A stretch of DNA of 64,000 nt from Marinococcus halophilus (lineage in GTDB: Bacteria > Bacillota > Bacilli > Bacillales > Marinococcaceae): NCBI RefSeq assembly GCF_002265875.1, contig NZ_NPFA01000001.1, forward strand, positions 248,001 to 312,000, in the 5' to 3' direction. Both the position numbers and the translations under genes were made by a program. Every line of letters begins with the position of its first letter. Within the stretch, counting starts at the first letter, position 1. Below, piece by piece: positions 1 to 8,849 of this stretch. The notes beneath the pieces were generated by a model that saw only the letters and a list, made by a program, of their open reading frames with translations, was not told where the DNA came from and ran no database searches.

Positions 1-372
1 ATGTTTATTTTTTATTAAAATTGTAGGTTCTGGATAATTACCCAAGAAAGTTTTATAATTATTTTTATCCGTATACGCGGGCACAAGGTCTTGTCTGTTT
101 AAAGCCGGTTCTATCCGTGTATAAAATATATCTTCTGGCACATAACGCTCGTCTCTAATTCCGTTCAGGTTACTGTAGGCGAGATGCCAATCCTTTCTTA
201 TATTGGTATTTGCGTTTTCCATCCAAAAATTATTGATTACATTTCTATACTCATTAGGCACTCGTTTTGTTATTTGATTTTTTTTCAGTATGATTTTTAT
301 CTTTTTTTTCCACTTTAATTTTTGACTTATAAGCGGGACCTTTTTATAAATATTTTTTAACATTGTTTTCAT
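1..372 (-). CDS. Sugar-transfer-associated ATP-grasp family protein (N-terminal part, cut by window edge)
   Basis: The reading frame is open from an ATG at 372 to the window edge, giving 124 residues. An AAGGAG site lies 9 bases upstream of this ATG, so it is preferred to an in-frame ATG at 381. The protein starts with a basic stretch (KNIYKKVPL, KWKKKIKIILKKN) and then carries RDERYVPEDIFYTRIEP and ALNRQDLVPAYTDKNNY. These resemble the N-terminal region of the ATP-grasp proteins found in polysaccharide loci. The ATP-binding core lies outside the window, so the family call rests on remembered N-terminal similarity only. By location it probably belongs to the same polysaccharide region. It is read away from the epimerase at 614. 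Confidence 0.55.
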   Translation of the reverse strand, partial: MKTMLKNIYKKVPLISQKLKWKKKIKIILKKNQITKRVPNEYRNVINNFWMENANTNIRKDWHLAYSNLNGIRDERYVPEDIFYTRIEPALNRQDLVPAYTDKNNYKTFLGNYPEPTILIKNKH

Positions 373-613
373 TATTATCATCTCCTTATTATTTTCGACG
401 TCCTCATTTTACTTTATCTTACAGAAAAATCAACCGAATTAAACACGCTATATATTATCATTTTAAAATGTAAGTGCTTAAACATTTCCATTTATTTGAT
501 TCACAACTAGTTAAATTTGTTATATGATAGATGTGTTTTCTTAACTTGGAGCAACAATTAACATAATAAAAATATTAAGTAAAAATTATTAAATAATAAT
601 GGAGGTACACAAT
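373..613. promoter_or_regulatory. AT-rich divergent intergenic region
   Basis: This 241-bp AT-rich gap separates two divergent genes and should hold both promoters. On the plus strand a TTGATT (499-504) is followed 18 bases later by TTATAT, a weak sigma-A-like pair. No clear operator was found. Confidence 0.3.
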
Positions 614-1660
614 ATGATTTTAGTTACAGGAAGTAATGGCTTTGTAGGCATGCATACAGCGGAACGTTTATTGAAAGAGGGCTATGAAGTCGTCGGGGTT
701 GATAACAATAACGATTATTATGACGTGAACTTAAAGTATAGCAGACAGGAGCGGCTGGAAAAACACGACGATTTTCACTTTCATGAAATAGACCTGGCTG
801 ATACTGCTGCTCTTCAGGAGATTTTCAATACATATACGATCACGGCGGTTATCAACCTGGCTGCGCAGGCGGGAGTGCGTTACAGCCTGGAGCGCCCGGA
901 TAAGTATATCCAATCCAACATTGTCGGCTTCTCGAACATTCTGGAAATGTGCCGGCATCATCAGGTGGAGCATTTGATTTATGCATCTTCAAGTTCTGTG
1001 TACGGTGCAAACAAAAAAATGCCATTCTCGCCGGAGGACGGCGTGAATCATCCGGTCAGCCTGTACGCGGCAACGAAAAAGTCCAATGAATTGCTTGCGC
1101 ACACGTACAGCCACCTATATGATCTGCCGACGACCGGCCTGCGGTTCTTTACCGTGTACGGAACACTCGGGCGGCCGGACATGGCCTACTTTAAGTTTGC
1201 AAATAAAATCGTGAACGGGGAGCCGATCCAGGTGTACAACAACGGAGACATGATGCGGGACTTCACGTATATCGATGATATCGTGGAGGGCATTGTGCGC
1301 CTGATTCCGGCTGTTCCTGCCGGCGACAGCGATTGGGATGCCGAAAATCCGGATCCGTCGACAAGCTATGCGCCTTACCAGGTCTTTAACATTGGCAACA
1401 ACCAACCGGTCGCTTTGATGAAATTTATCGAAACGCTGGAAAAGCATCTAGGCATGGAAGCGCGGAAGGAATACCTGCCGATGCAGCCGGGAGACGTGCA
1501 GGCGACGTATGCAAATATTGACAGCCTGCAGAAGGCTGTCGGATTCAAGCCGGTTACCTCGCTTGATGAAGGTATCGGAAAATTCGTGGAATGGTATAAG
1601 GATTATTATCCAGAGTACTTTTCTGTGCGATCGGTTTCTAAAAACAAATCCAATCATTAA
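614..1660 (+). CDS. UDP-glucuronate 4-epimerase (copy 1)
   Basis: This is an extended short-chain dehydrogenase/reductase that would interconvert UDP-glucuronate and UDP-galacturonate in the cytoplasm, supplying acidic sugar for polysaccharide. The start is set by GGAGG at 601-605, eight bases before ATG 614; an upstream in-frame ATG at 599 overlaps that site. The NAD-binding motif TGSNGFVG is at the N-terminus. Also visible are ASSSSVYG, the catalytic YAATK, and FFTVYG followed by GRPDMAYFKF, typical of the CapI/LspL-type epimerases. The 348-residue length is normal. A closely similar paralogue lies at 36506-37555 on the opposite strand. The gene stands alone between an upstream divergent gene and a terminator at 1665-1705. 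The UDP-glucose dehydrogenase that would supply its substrate is not in the window. Confidence 0.88.
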   Translation: MILVTGSNGFVGMHTAERLLKEGYEVVGVDNNNDYYDVNLKYSRQERLEKHDDFHFHEIDLADTAALQEIFNTYTITAVINLAAQAGVRYSLERPDKYIQSNIVGFSNILEMCRHHQVEHLIYASSSSVYGANKKMPFSPEDGVNHPVSLYAATKKSNELLAHTYSHLYDLPTTGLRFFTVYGTLGRPDMAYFKFANKIVNGEPIQVYNNGDMMRDFTYIDDIVEGIVRLIPAVPAGDSDWDAENPDPSTSYAPYQVFNIGNNQPVALMKFIETLEKHLGMEARKEYLPMQPGDVQATYANIDSLQKAVGFKPVTSLDEGIGKFVEWYKDYYPEYFSVRSVSKNKSNH

Positions 1661-1664
1661 ACAC

Positions 1665-1705
1665 AAAAACCATTCTGCCGATGAATCTCGGCAGGATGGT
1701 TTTAT
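1665..1705. terminator. Bidirectional rho-independent terminator
   Basis: An imperfect hairpin pairs AAAACCATtCTGCCGA with TCGGCAGgATGGTTTT around a short loop, with A and T runs on the two sides. It lies between the convergent genes 614-1660 and 1719-2237 and probably serves both. Confidence 0.8.
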
Positions 1706-1718
1706 CTTCTATGTAATT

Positions 1719-2237
1719 TTATGACGGCTGCGGGCTGGCGCCCGACTTTTCCAGATCCAGGCTGTGGACCATGATCAGCGTCTGCTCCATTTGGCATATC
1801 GTGTCCGCTGTAACAAAAGTGACTTTCATGCATCCCCCGATCAAAAGCTGCTTGCCCGCGTCCAGGGAGTTCTCTCCTACTTCGACAATGTATTCCAGCC
1901 CGTGCGGCGGCTGTTCCTCCGAAGCCATGTAGACGTACTGCCATTCGGTTTCTTCAAGCACCTCCTGCAGCTGCTCCCACTGCACGTAACTCCGCACCAG
2001 CCGGTTCATGTCCTCGTACATGTAATGCTCTTTATTCACCTGGTAGTAGCGGCGGTTCTGAACGGGACGACCGATAATCAGATCCATGTCACTCAGGCGC
2101 TTCAGCTCCACGCGCACCGCGTTGGCCGAATCATTGAACTCGCGTACAATTTTCCGCAGGTACGTTTCTTCCTCGCATAAAAAAAACTTCACGATTAACC
2201 GTAATCTCGTTTTCGATGTGACTAATTGATGCAGCAA
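1719..2237 (-). CDS. Winged-helix DNA-binding regulator, EPS-linked (copy A)
   Basis: This protein of about 172 residues begins LHQLVTSKTRLRLIVKFF and looks like a winged-helix domain of the ArsR/MarR type. A helix-turn-helix region follows (ETYLRKIVREF, then SANAVRVELKRLSDMDLI), and then a wing (QNRRYYQVNKEHYMY). The C-terminal half (YIVEVGENSLDAGKQ) matches no domain I can name. The TTG at 2237 is the preferred start because GGAGG ends 7 bases before it; the longer frame to 2282 has no such site. It is clearly homologous to the regulator at 16407-16907. The two genes lie at opposite ends of the EPS operon, this one just beyond the operon terminator. DNA binding is predicted from the fold; the target is unknown. 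Confidence 0.7.
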   Translation of the reverse strand: MLHQLVTSKTRLRLIVKFFLCEEETYLRKIVREFNDSANAVRVELKRLSDMDLIIGRPVQNRRYYQVNKEHYMYEDMNRLVRSYVQWEQLQEVLEETEWQYVYMASEEQPPHGLEYIVEVGENSLDAGKQLLIGGCMKVTFVTADTICQMEQTLIMVHSLDLEKSGASPQPS

Positions 2238-2424
2238 TGCTTTTCCTCCTCCGGCGGCGATGGTTTTAACAGGCATCTTCAAATGAGCTGGAAAACACTT
2301 GCATATGTTTTTATTTCTCTTTTATTTCATCGGCTGCTCTGTCCGTATTCTGAAGGTAATCTGAAAGGCAATTTCAATAATATTCCACTTTCCCTTTCAT
2401 TGTTCCTTTATTTTCATGCGAAAT

Positions 2425-2455
2425 AGCCGCTTCGCGTCCCTCGCGTGAAGCGGCT
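2425..2455 (-). terminator. Probable terminator of the main EPS operon
   Basis: The hairpin AGCCGCTTC-CGCG / CGCG-GAAGCGGCT lies 20 bp past the stop of the CpsC/Wzz gene on the minus strand. The stem is GC-rich, but the following T tract is short (ATTTC), so strength is uncertain. Confidence 0.6.
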
Positions 2456-2474
2456 GTTCGTTTTGAAGCGTTGT

Positions 2475-3227
2475 TTAAGAAGTTTTCTGCTTGGAGGCCT
2501 CGGGCCGTGTAACGTCTTCTAACTCAATGACTTCTTCGGGCTGTCCCCGTGCCTGGTCGGAGATGAACGAGATGGTGCCCAACACCGACAGCCCCAGTCC
2601 GTTTTCAATATCCTCTTCCTCCTTGATCGACCGGTCAAGATATTCTCGTACGAACGCGAACCCGATGCCGATCATAGCGCCAATCAAGAGAGCAAGCGCG
2701 ATATTAAACAGCGGCTGCGGGGACACTGGTTCCTCCGTTTCTGAAGCCTTCGCCGGTGCGAGCACGCTGACATTATCCACGCTCATAATATTTGGCACTT
2801 CGCGCTCAAACACCAGGGCGGTCGTATTCGCGATGGCAACCGCCGTTTTCGCATCTGTGTCCTCTGCCGTAATTGAGGCCACCTGCGATTCATTTTCTCC
2901 GGCTACGGTAATCTGTTCCTGCAGCTCTTCCACGCTCTGGGTCAGGCTTGCTTCCTCGATGACCTGTTCAAGAATTGGCGCACTCGTAATAATGACATTG
3001 TACGTGTTAATATACGCGAGGTTTGCTTCCAGTCCGGTGCCGGGGGCTGCATCCTCCTCCGGCTCCTGGTTCACAAGAATCTGCGCCCGGGCTTCGTACA
3101 CCGGGGTCATGAACAGGTACGTGTACGCCGCCCCGGCCGCTCCGGCGATTATCGCAAAGGCCGCGATTACCAGAGCGTATTTTTTCAGGACAGTCAGCAC
3201 CTTTTTTGCGCTCATGGTTTTTTCCAT
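2475..3227 (-). CDS. Chain-length determinant / tyrosine-kinase activator (Wzz/CpsC family)
   Basis: This 250-residue membrane protein has an N-terminal transmembrane segment (about 17-37) and a second one (about 172-195, FNIALALLIGAMIGIGFAFV). Between them is an extracellular domain beginning TPVYEARAQILVNQ. This is the two-helix CpsC/CapA/YwqC layout that sets polymer length and activates a separate cytoplasmic tyrosine kinase. The C-terminal tail is cytoplasmic and acidic. GGAGGG is correctly spaced before ATG 3227, and the start overlaps the preceding gene by 16 bp. It is the last gene of the operon. Its likely partner kinase lies about 17 kb away at 19844-20539, whereas these two genes are usually adjacent. 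Confidence 0.88.
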   Translation of the reverse strand: MEKTMSAKKVLTVLKKYALVIAAFAIIAGAAGAAYTYLFMTPVYEARAQILVNQEPEEDAAPGTGLEANLAYINTYNVIITSAPILEQVIEEASLTQSVEELQEQITVAGENESQVASITAEDTDAKTAVAIANTTALVFEREVPNIMSVDNVSVLAPAKASETEEPVSPQPLFNIALALLIGAMIGIGFAFVREYLDRSIKEEEDIENGLGLSVLGTISFISDQARGQPEEVIELEDVTRPEASKQKTS

Positions 3228-4378
3228 ACGACCCTCCTGGACGTTTGACTTTGGGCCAGGTGCATTTTTTGGACATATTCAAGCAGTTCTGTGAAAGAAG
3301 CCTTTGAACCCGCGAAACTCCACTGCTCCGTCAGTCGCCGGGCCTCTCCGGCAGCTTTTTTACGGTCCAGCTCCGTAAATGCTTTTTTTATTACAATCGC
3401 CATCTGTCTGCTGTCGTTTGGATCGACGGTGTAGCCGTTCACGCCCTCTTTCACTAAATCCAGCGAGCACCCGCAGCGCTCTGACACTATAACCGGAAGG
3501 CCGGCGGCCAGCGCTTCGTTCACGACCAGCCCCCACGGTTCTATGAGAGAGGGAAGAATAAACGCATCCCCGAGCATATAATGCTCGAACACGTCCTCCT
3601 GCCGGGACAGAAATCCGGTAATGATAAGCTTTACTCCGGCCTCCCCGGCCTGTTGCTGCAGCTCCTCCTCCTGTTCGCCGCCCCCAATAACAAATACTGT
3701 CACCGGATTTTTCATCGTGCTGACCGCTTCAATCACCGTTGCCATATTTTTAATGGCAATCAGCCGTCCCGAATATACGAGCACTGGCTCCCCCGGCGCG
3801 AGCCCGTATTTGGTTCTCAGCTTTTCCCGGTAATAATCGCGGTGATGGGCGAGTTCCTGGATGGCACGGCCATCCACCGCCAGGTACTGGTTGTAGATGC
3901 GCGCGTCCGGATAGCCAAACACATCGGCAAAGTAGCGCCGGCTCACTTCCCCGTTGCCAAACACCGCGGCGGCGTGATCGATCACCGTTGCCTTCAGCTT
4001 ATGCTTGTAGCCGCTGGGTGCATCCTGCAGCCTGGGGGCACTGATTCCGTCATACAAAAGCACGTATGGTTTCCGGTACATTCGGCACAGGAGGCTGAGG
4101 GCAATATACGCCGGTTTTTCATACCCGCCGATCACTACGAGGTCATGGGTGCTCACGATATGGTGCAGGCCGGCATTCATTCGGCCCGCTTTGCCGAGCT
4201 GGACGCCGGGAAGATCGATTTCTTTATATTCTTCGGCTGTCGTTACCCTCCAGGCCCGGTTTTCGCTGGGCCGGTCGGTGTAATAAACCGTGACCTGGGT
4301 ATCGGGAATACGGGCAAATTCGTTCCACTGCAGCGTCCGGTACGGTGCACGCAAATTTGTGACAAAGGCAATTTTCAT
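3212..4378 (-). CDS. Glycosyltransferase family 4
   Basis: This 388-residue GT-B-fold glycosyltransferase starts MKIAFVTNLRAPYR. The C-terminal domain carries LVYSGRLIAIKN and an E-x7-E motif (EPWGLVVNE) in the nucleotide-sugar site, followed by AAGLPVIVSERCG. It would add one sugar to the lipid-linked EPS unit on the cytoplasmic face of the membrane. Donor and acceptor cannot be read from sequence. An AAGGAG site precedes ATG 4378. It lies between the priming transferase and the chain-length gene. Confidence 0.88.
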   Translation of the reverse strand: MKIAFVTNLRAPYRTLQWNEFARIPDTQVTVYYTDRPSENRAWRVTTAEEYKEIDLPGVQLGKAGRMNAGLHHIVSTHDLVVIGGYEKPAYIALSLLCRMYRKPYVLLYDGISAPRLQDAPSGYKHKLKATVIDHAAAVFGNGEVSRRYFADVFGYPDARIYNQYLAVDGRAIQELAHHRDYYREKLRTKYGLAPGEPVLVYSGRLIAIKNMATVIEAVSTMKNPVTVFVIGGGEQEEELQQQAGEAGVKLIITGFLSRQEDVFEHYMLGDAFILPSLIEPWGLVVNEALAAGLPVIVSERCGCSLDLVKEGVNGYTVDPNDSRQMAIVIKKAFTELDRKKAAGEARRLTEQWSFAGSKASFTELLEYVQKMHLAQSQTSRRVVWKKP

Positions 4379-4408
4379 CTGGATGCTCCTTTCTATCAGT
4401 CTCCCGCT

Positions 4409-5092
4409 TCAGCTTGCGTCCCTTTTTAATACCATGTTCAGGCAGGTCCAGACGATGATTTTCATATCAAGCACCGTGCTGCGCGTTTGAATGTACAGGA
4501 GATCGAGCTGCACCATTTCTTCAAAACCGACGCTGTTGCGGGCGGTTGCCTGCCAAAGGCCGCTGCATCCCGGCTTTACGTTCAGGCGCTGCATATGATA
4601 CTCGCTGTAGTATTTCACCTCACGCGGTAGCGGCGGACGCGGGCCGACCAGACTCATGTCGCCCTTTACTACGTTCCACAGCTGCGGCAGCTCGTCGATG
4701 CTCGTTTTGCGGATCCACCGGCCAACCCTCGTGACGCGCGGATCCTCGGCTATCTTAAACATCAGGCCGCTTACTTCGTTTTGATCCTGCAGCGCCTCCC
4801 ACCGGGCTTCAGCGTCTGTTGCCATGGAACGAAACTTGTACATCGTAAACGGCGTGCCGTTTTTCCCGCAGCGGGTCTGTTTAAAAAACACCGGGCCTTT
4901 CGGGTCTTCAAGCTTAATCAACAGCGCGATGAATGCAAACAGCCAGCCGAGCAGAATGATTCCGAGAGCGGCGAAAACAAGATCGGCCAGCCGCTTTACT
5001 GCTTCATAATACGGCTTCATTTGTACGGGTTCCAGCGACTGGTGAACTTCCTTCACAATGCCATCAGCCTGTCGTTTTGTTTCCATCAGCAT
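4409..5092 (-). CDS. Priming undecaprenyl-phosphate sugar-phosphate transferase
   Basis: This 227-residue bacterial sugar transferase of the WbaP/EpsL/CpsE core type would transfer sugar-1-phosphate from a UDP-sugar to undecaprenyl phosphate, the first committed step of Wzx/Wzy-dependent EPS synthesis. A membrane helix lies at about 30-55. The catalytic part shows [43 protein letters not shown] and [10 protein letters not shown], all family hallmarks. It is a short (monotopic) form without the N-terminal multi-spanning domain. It is the only priming transferase in the window, so the second polysaccharide cluster may share it or use one elsewhere. Confidence 0.92.
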   Translation of the reverse strand: MLMETKRQADGIVKEVHQSLEPVQMKPYYEAVKRLADLVFAALGIILLGWLFAFIALLIKLEDPKGPVFFKQTRCGKNGTPFTMYKFRSMATDAEARWEALQDQNEVSGLMFKIAEDPRVTRVGRWIRKTSIDELPQLWNVVKGDMSLVGPRPPLPREVKYYSEYHMQRLNVKPGCSGLWQATARNSVGFEEMVQLDLLYIQTRSTVLDMKIIVWTCLNMVLKRDAS

Positions 5093-5113
5093 GATCCCCT
5101 TCCGGTTGGATTT

Positions 5114-6397
5114 TTATGAAGGTTTCGCCTTTGTCCCCGATACCACGGCTGAGTGTTTCTCGCGCGTCAAATCCTCAAACAGCGTGCGGTACTTTCCGAT
5201 CGAGACCTCTCTCGTTAAATGCTGATCCAAATACGCCCGTCCGGCACGCCCCATCGCCTGTCGGTCTGCGGCGTCCATATGATACATGGCCGTGATCGCT
5301 TCCTCCACCGCGGCGTAATCCTTCGGCTCTGCTAAGAGACCCGAGCAGCTCACCCGCAGCAGCTTTTCCGCTTCACTGCCCGCTTCAAGCACGCCAATCG
5401 CAGGCTTCCCGGCAGCCATGACGCCGTAGATTTTACTCGGCACCGACACGCCCTTGATGCCTTTCTGGTTCACCACCAGATGAACGTCTGCAGCATTTAA
5501 CGAATACTTGATGAACTCCAGCGGCTGGTAGGGCAGAAACAGCACGTTCGCGAGATCGTGCTTGGTTACGAACTCCTGTATTTCCGCTTTTTTCGCCCCT
5601 TCGCCGATAAATACGAACCTCACATCCGGATAGCTCTGGAACTTTTCAGTGAGCCGGATCAGGTTTTCCAGATCGTAATAAAGGCCAAGGTTGCCGGAAT
5701 ACATAACGATAAATTTGTTCTCCAGGCCGTGAGCATGCAGAAACTTTTGAACCTCCGGATTCGTTTTGTCAAGCGGCACGATGGTTTTTTCATTCGTCCA
5801 GTTGTTGATGACGCTGTGCATCGGCACTCTTCGTTTACCAAACCGGCGGCGGAGCGTCGTTCGCATGTCTTCTCCGACAACGACCACGTGGTCGGCCAAG
5901 GCGCAATTAACGGTATCGACGGCCTTTGCCAGCCGGAGCACCGTCTGGTTTTTCACGTAGCCGGCCGCTTCGGCCTGCTCCGGGTTAAAGTCCTGAATGT
6001 TGTATACGTGCCTCGCCCGCTTGATGACTTTGCCGATCGTGCCGAGCAGGCCGCCGAGCACCGGCGGCTGCGAGATGGTGTACACAAGATCCACGTTCTT
6101 TTCCTTCTGCAGGGCATGCAGGGCCCGCGTAAAGTAAAGAGCCACGTATTTGGCCCGGCTCACCTTCGAATTTTTATTGACCGGCGGGAGCGGCACACGC
6201 ACCACCTTGATGGAACCATGATAGCCTGAAGCGGGCGGAGTCGTTTCTTCGGCCTCCGTTCCCGCATAGCCGGGCTGGGCGGCGATGACGGTAATCGCAA
6301 AGTCATCCGCCAACTCTTCACACAGCTCGGTCATCAGCTGGCCGGTGGAAGCAAGGTCGGGGTAAAAGTAGTTGATCACAAACACCAGTTTTTTCAT
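5114..6397 (-). CDS. Glycosyltransferase family 4 (WbuB-like)
   Basis: This 427-residue GT-B glycosyltransferase starts MKKLVFVINYFYPDLASTGQL, a WbuB/WcaI-like opening. The N-terminal domain includes VYTISQPPVLG and the linker HVYNIQDFNPE. The C-terminal domain has FIVMYSGNLGLYYDLENL and SVPSKIYGVMAAGKPAIG. It would act as a cytoplasmic or membrane-associated sugar transferase on lipid-linked intermediates. AAAGGAG lies eight bases before ATG 6397, and the start overlaps the previous gene's stop by 4 bp, indicating translational coupling. WbuB-type enzymes often transfer N-acetylated fucose-type sugars, but that specificity is not established here. Confidence 0.85.
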   Translation of the reverse strand: MKKLVFVINYFYPDLASTGQLMTELCEELADDFAITVIAAQPGYAGTEAEETTPPASGYHGSIKVVRVPLPPVNKNSKVSRAKYVALYFTRALHALQKEKNVDLVYTISQPPVLGGLLGTIGKVIKRARHVYNIQDFNPEQAEAAGYVKNQTVLRLAKAVDTVNCALADHVVVVGEDMRTTLRRRFGKRRVPMHSVINNWTNEKTIVPLDKTNPEVQKFLHAHGLENKFIVMYSGNLGLYYDLENLIRLTEKFQSYPDVRFVFIGEGAKKAEIQEFVTKHDLANVLFLPYQPLEFIKYSLNAADVHLVVNQKGIKGVSVPSKIYGVMAAGKPAIGVLEAGSEAEKLLRVSCSGLLAEPKDYAAVEEAITAMYHMDAADRQAMGRAGRAYLDQHLTREVSIGKYRTLFEDLTREKHSAVVSGTKAKPS

Positions 6398-7500
6398 CCA
6401 AGCTTCTCCTTTGCTGAAGATTCGGCTGCTTCCGGCGGCGTTTCTGCCGGGACGGCCCTCTGGAATATCTTGTCGATCCGTTCGGTATAGTCTGTTTCTT
6501 TAAACGAGCGCAGGGCGTACGTCCGGTTGACCCGGGCTGTTTTCTGCAGGCCCCGGACGCTGATGTCCTGGAGCTGCCGGGCAATGGCGTGCGGCGCCTG
6601 CTTGGGAACAAAATAGCCGTTCTCTTCTTTGACAATATCCGGGATGCCGGCGTGCTTTGTCGTAACGACCGTGAGTCCGTTCGCCATCGCTTCGATGACC
6701 GAAATCGGCTGGCCTTCATTCGGGTAGTAGGTCGGCAGGATAAACACGTTGCACGTGCGCAGCAGTTCCTTTTTGGCTTCGCCGCCAACCACGCCGTGAA
6801 ACACGACGTTGGTTAACCCGTGCTCATCCACCATCGCCTTGAACCGCTTTTCTTCTTTCGGGTCAAAAAAAGCACCCGCAAAATGAAACGTCATTTCCGG
6901 ATGGCCCTTCGACAGGCTCGCTGCCTTCAGCACGTCCAGGTAGCCCTTGGAAGCGATAAAGTTACTCAAAAACAGCACGTGCTTGCCATCCATTCTCTGT
7001 ATTTTCGTCTCGAGCTCCTCCTCGGTGAGCAGTGCTTCTTTTTCCACGAAGTTTTCGCAGATCACGAGCTTTTCGTCGGGGACGACCGGCTGAAACAATG
7101 CTTTCAAGCTCTCGCTCAGTACGACCACGCAGGCTGCTTTCGGAAGCAGCTGTTCGTTCAGTTTTCGCTGCAGCGGATTCATTTTACTCAGCAGCTGTTT
7201 AAAGTAGCCGCCGTGATAATGAATAATAACCGGGCGCCTTTTCCCGAGCATGATCGCAAGCAGCAGCAGGTCCCGGGCGTTGCCGCCCTTCGAGTGGGCA
7301 ATCGTAAAGTAGAAAAAATCGCAGTTGGATGTAACAAGCTTCCGGATCGTCGAAACAATTCGCTTGTTGTCAGTTAGGTTGATCGTTTCCATCTCATAAT
7401 CAGCCTGAAGCTCTTTTGCGTCGGCTATCTTGAAGAGAGCCTTTGACAAGCCGTGCACCGGCGGGGGAAACTGGCCGACGAGCGCTGCTTTTGGGCGCAT
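6394..7500 (-). CDS. Glycosyltransferase family 4
   Basis: This 368-residue GT-B glycosyltransferase has the glycine/proline-rich start ALVGQFPPPVHGLSKAL that is common in EPS GT4 proteins. The C-terminal domain shows HVLFLSNFIASKGYLDVLKA and an E-x7-E motif (EGQPISVIE) followed by AMANGLTVVTTKHAG. GGAGGTGA stands just before ATG 7500, so the start is secure. That start lies 101 bp inside the frame of the Wzy-like gene upstream. Sugar specificity cannot be assigned. Confidence 0.88.
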   Translation of the reverse strand: MRPKAALVGQFPPPVHGLSKALFKIADAKELQADYEMETINLTDNKRIVSTIRKLVTSNCDFFYFTIAHSKGGNARDLLLLAIMLGKRRPVIIHYHGGYFKQLLSKMNPLQRKLNEQLLPKAACVVVLSESLKALFQPVVPDEKLVICENFVEKEALLTEEELETKIQRMDGKHVLFLSNFIASKGYLDVLKAASLSKGHPEMTFHFAGAFFDPKEEKRFKAMVDEHGLTNVVFHGVVGGEAKKELLRTCNVFILPTYYPNEGQPISVIEAMANGLTVVTTKHAGIPDIVKEENGYFVPKQAPHAIARQLQDISVRGLQKTARVNRTYALRSFKETDYTERIDKIFQRAVPAETPPEAAESSAKEKLG

Positions 7501-8836
7501 GTGCCCTCACCTCCCTGGAATTTACCAATGACAGACGAAGAAATGGACGTTGTTGGGCCGGCCTTCCGGGTCTTTCAGCCATCAATGCATGAACCACCGC
7601 GTACAGCACAGCAGTAATGAGCATGTAAAACGACATTTTAAACATGGTAATCGGGTCATATGCGAGCCAGCGCGGGAATGTCGTGAGAATGATGATTCCT
7701 GTGAAAATAAACAGCGGGTGGCTGGCGCGGGCCAGCTTGTTCAACAGCACGGCGATCACCATGGCGATGACCGCCACTCCGGCAAAGCCGAAAAAGTAGA
7801 AAAAGTAGCTGGCGATAAATCCTCCGCCCCCGGCCGGTGATATATCCGACAGGTAATTGCTGAGCTCGGCCTGTTCAAACGGAATGCGGCCCGTGGGCAA
7901 AAAGATCCGCATCACAAACGCGGCAGCCGCGGCCATCCGGTCGCCGGCACCAAGCAGCCCGTCCTGCAGCAGCCCCGAAAAAAGGGTGGAATTGTACAGC
8001 ACTTCGCCGGCGTTACTCGGCATGTAGCTGCCCTCCGAGTAGCTGGTGAGGCCGAAGTTAATATTTTCCGGATTCTGCAGGTAAAACGAAATGTCCGCCC
8101 GGATGCGGCCAAACACCATAAACACGTAATAAATAACGCCGCCCCCGGCAAGCATCGTCATAAGCGAAAGCCGTTTTTCCCAGAACAGAATAAACAGCAG
8201 CATCCCGACCTGCAGCGCTTCAATGCGGCCGCCGAACAGTACCATTTTGGCGATATACAAAAACGACAGCCCGAGCAGCAGGACACTCGCGTACTGAATG
8301 CTTCTGGAATAGTAGTAGCCGAGAATAATAAACAGCACCACGTATTCCGAAATCGCCAGGCTGCCAAACGTGGCGGTGGAATTCATTCCATACCCACCCG
8401 ACTCCAAAATGTTTTCACCCGATTTCCCGAGCATGATTATGACCGTAATCGCGGCCAGGCTCACGAGATACAGTGCCCAGTTGGACTTCCGCTCCAGCCG
8501 GTCAGCGATATAGACCGGCGCCTCCGGCCTCCGGGTAAATAAATAAAGCACGAGCAGAAACAGGGACATAATCAAAAGCGTTTTGACGTAATACATCGGA
8601 TAAAAGTAATCGTCGTAGTACGTCGTTTTATAGCCGCCGTAGTACACGTAGGCGAAGTTCATGTAGTACGTGCTCATAAATACCACTAAGAGCATGACGG
8701 CCTTGAACCTTCGCAGATGATAAATAAAATGAACGATAATCAACAGGTTGGATGCCACCGCGACTGCCGGATTGCCGTTTATCAAAAGCAGCAGCGCGAT
8801 GATCTGCACACATACGAGAACATATTTCGTAAACAT
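7400..8836 (-). CDS. O-antigen/EPS polymerase (Wzy-like) membrane protein
   Basis: This 478-residue polytopic membrane protein has roughly ten or more hydrophobic segments, beginning YVLVCVQIIALLLLING. A periplasm-facing stretch with SGGYGMNSTATFG and repeated aromatic residues fits EPS polymerases, which join lipid-linked units on the outer membrane face. Sequence conservation in this class is low, so the call rests on topology and position beside Wzx and glycosyltransferases. The last roughly 55 residues are basic, Arg/Pro/Ser-rich and not membrane-like. They include the 101-bp overlap with the next gene and may be an extension produced by a lost stop or a frameshift. GTGAGGT precedes ATG 8836. 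Confidence 0.75.
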   Translation of the reverse strand: MFTKYVLVCVQIIALLLLINGNPAVAVASNLLIIVHFIYHLRRFKAVMLLVVFMSTYYMNFAYVYYGGYKTTYYDDYFYPMYYVKTLLIMSLFLLVLYLFTRRPEAPVYIADRLERKSNWALYLVSLAAITVIIMLGKSGENILESGGYGMNSTATFGSLAISEYVVLFIILGYYYSRSIQYASVLLLGLSFLYIAKMVLFGGRIEALQVGMLLFILFWEKRLSLMTMLAGGGVIYYVFMVFGRIRADISFYLQNPENINFGLTSYSEGSYMPSNAGEVLYNSTLFSGLLQDGLLGAGDRMAAAAAFVMRIFLPTGRIPFEQAELSNYLSDISPAGGGGFIASYFFYFFGFAGVAVIAMVIAVLLNKLARASHPLFIFTGIIILTTFPRWLAYDPITMFKMSFYMLITAVLYAVVHALMAERPGRPAQQRPFLRLSLVNSREVRAHAPKSSARRPVSPAGARLVKGSLQDSRRKRASG

Positions 8837-8849
8837 CGGCGTACCTCAC

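Noticed and set aside
469-484. TGTAAGTGCTTAAACA as a cre site upstream of the first epimerase
   Set aside because: The central CG of the cre consensus is TG here and the position relative to a promoter is unclear.
5558-6229. Plus-strand open frame of 223 codons opposite a glycosyltransferase gene
   Set aside because: The minus-strand gene has clear GT4 motifs and start signals; the plus frame has none.
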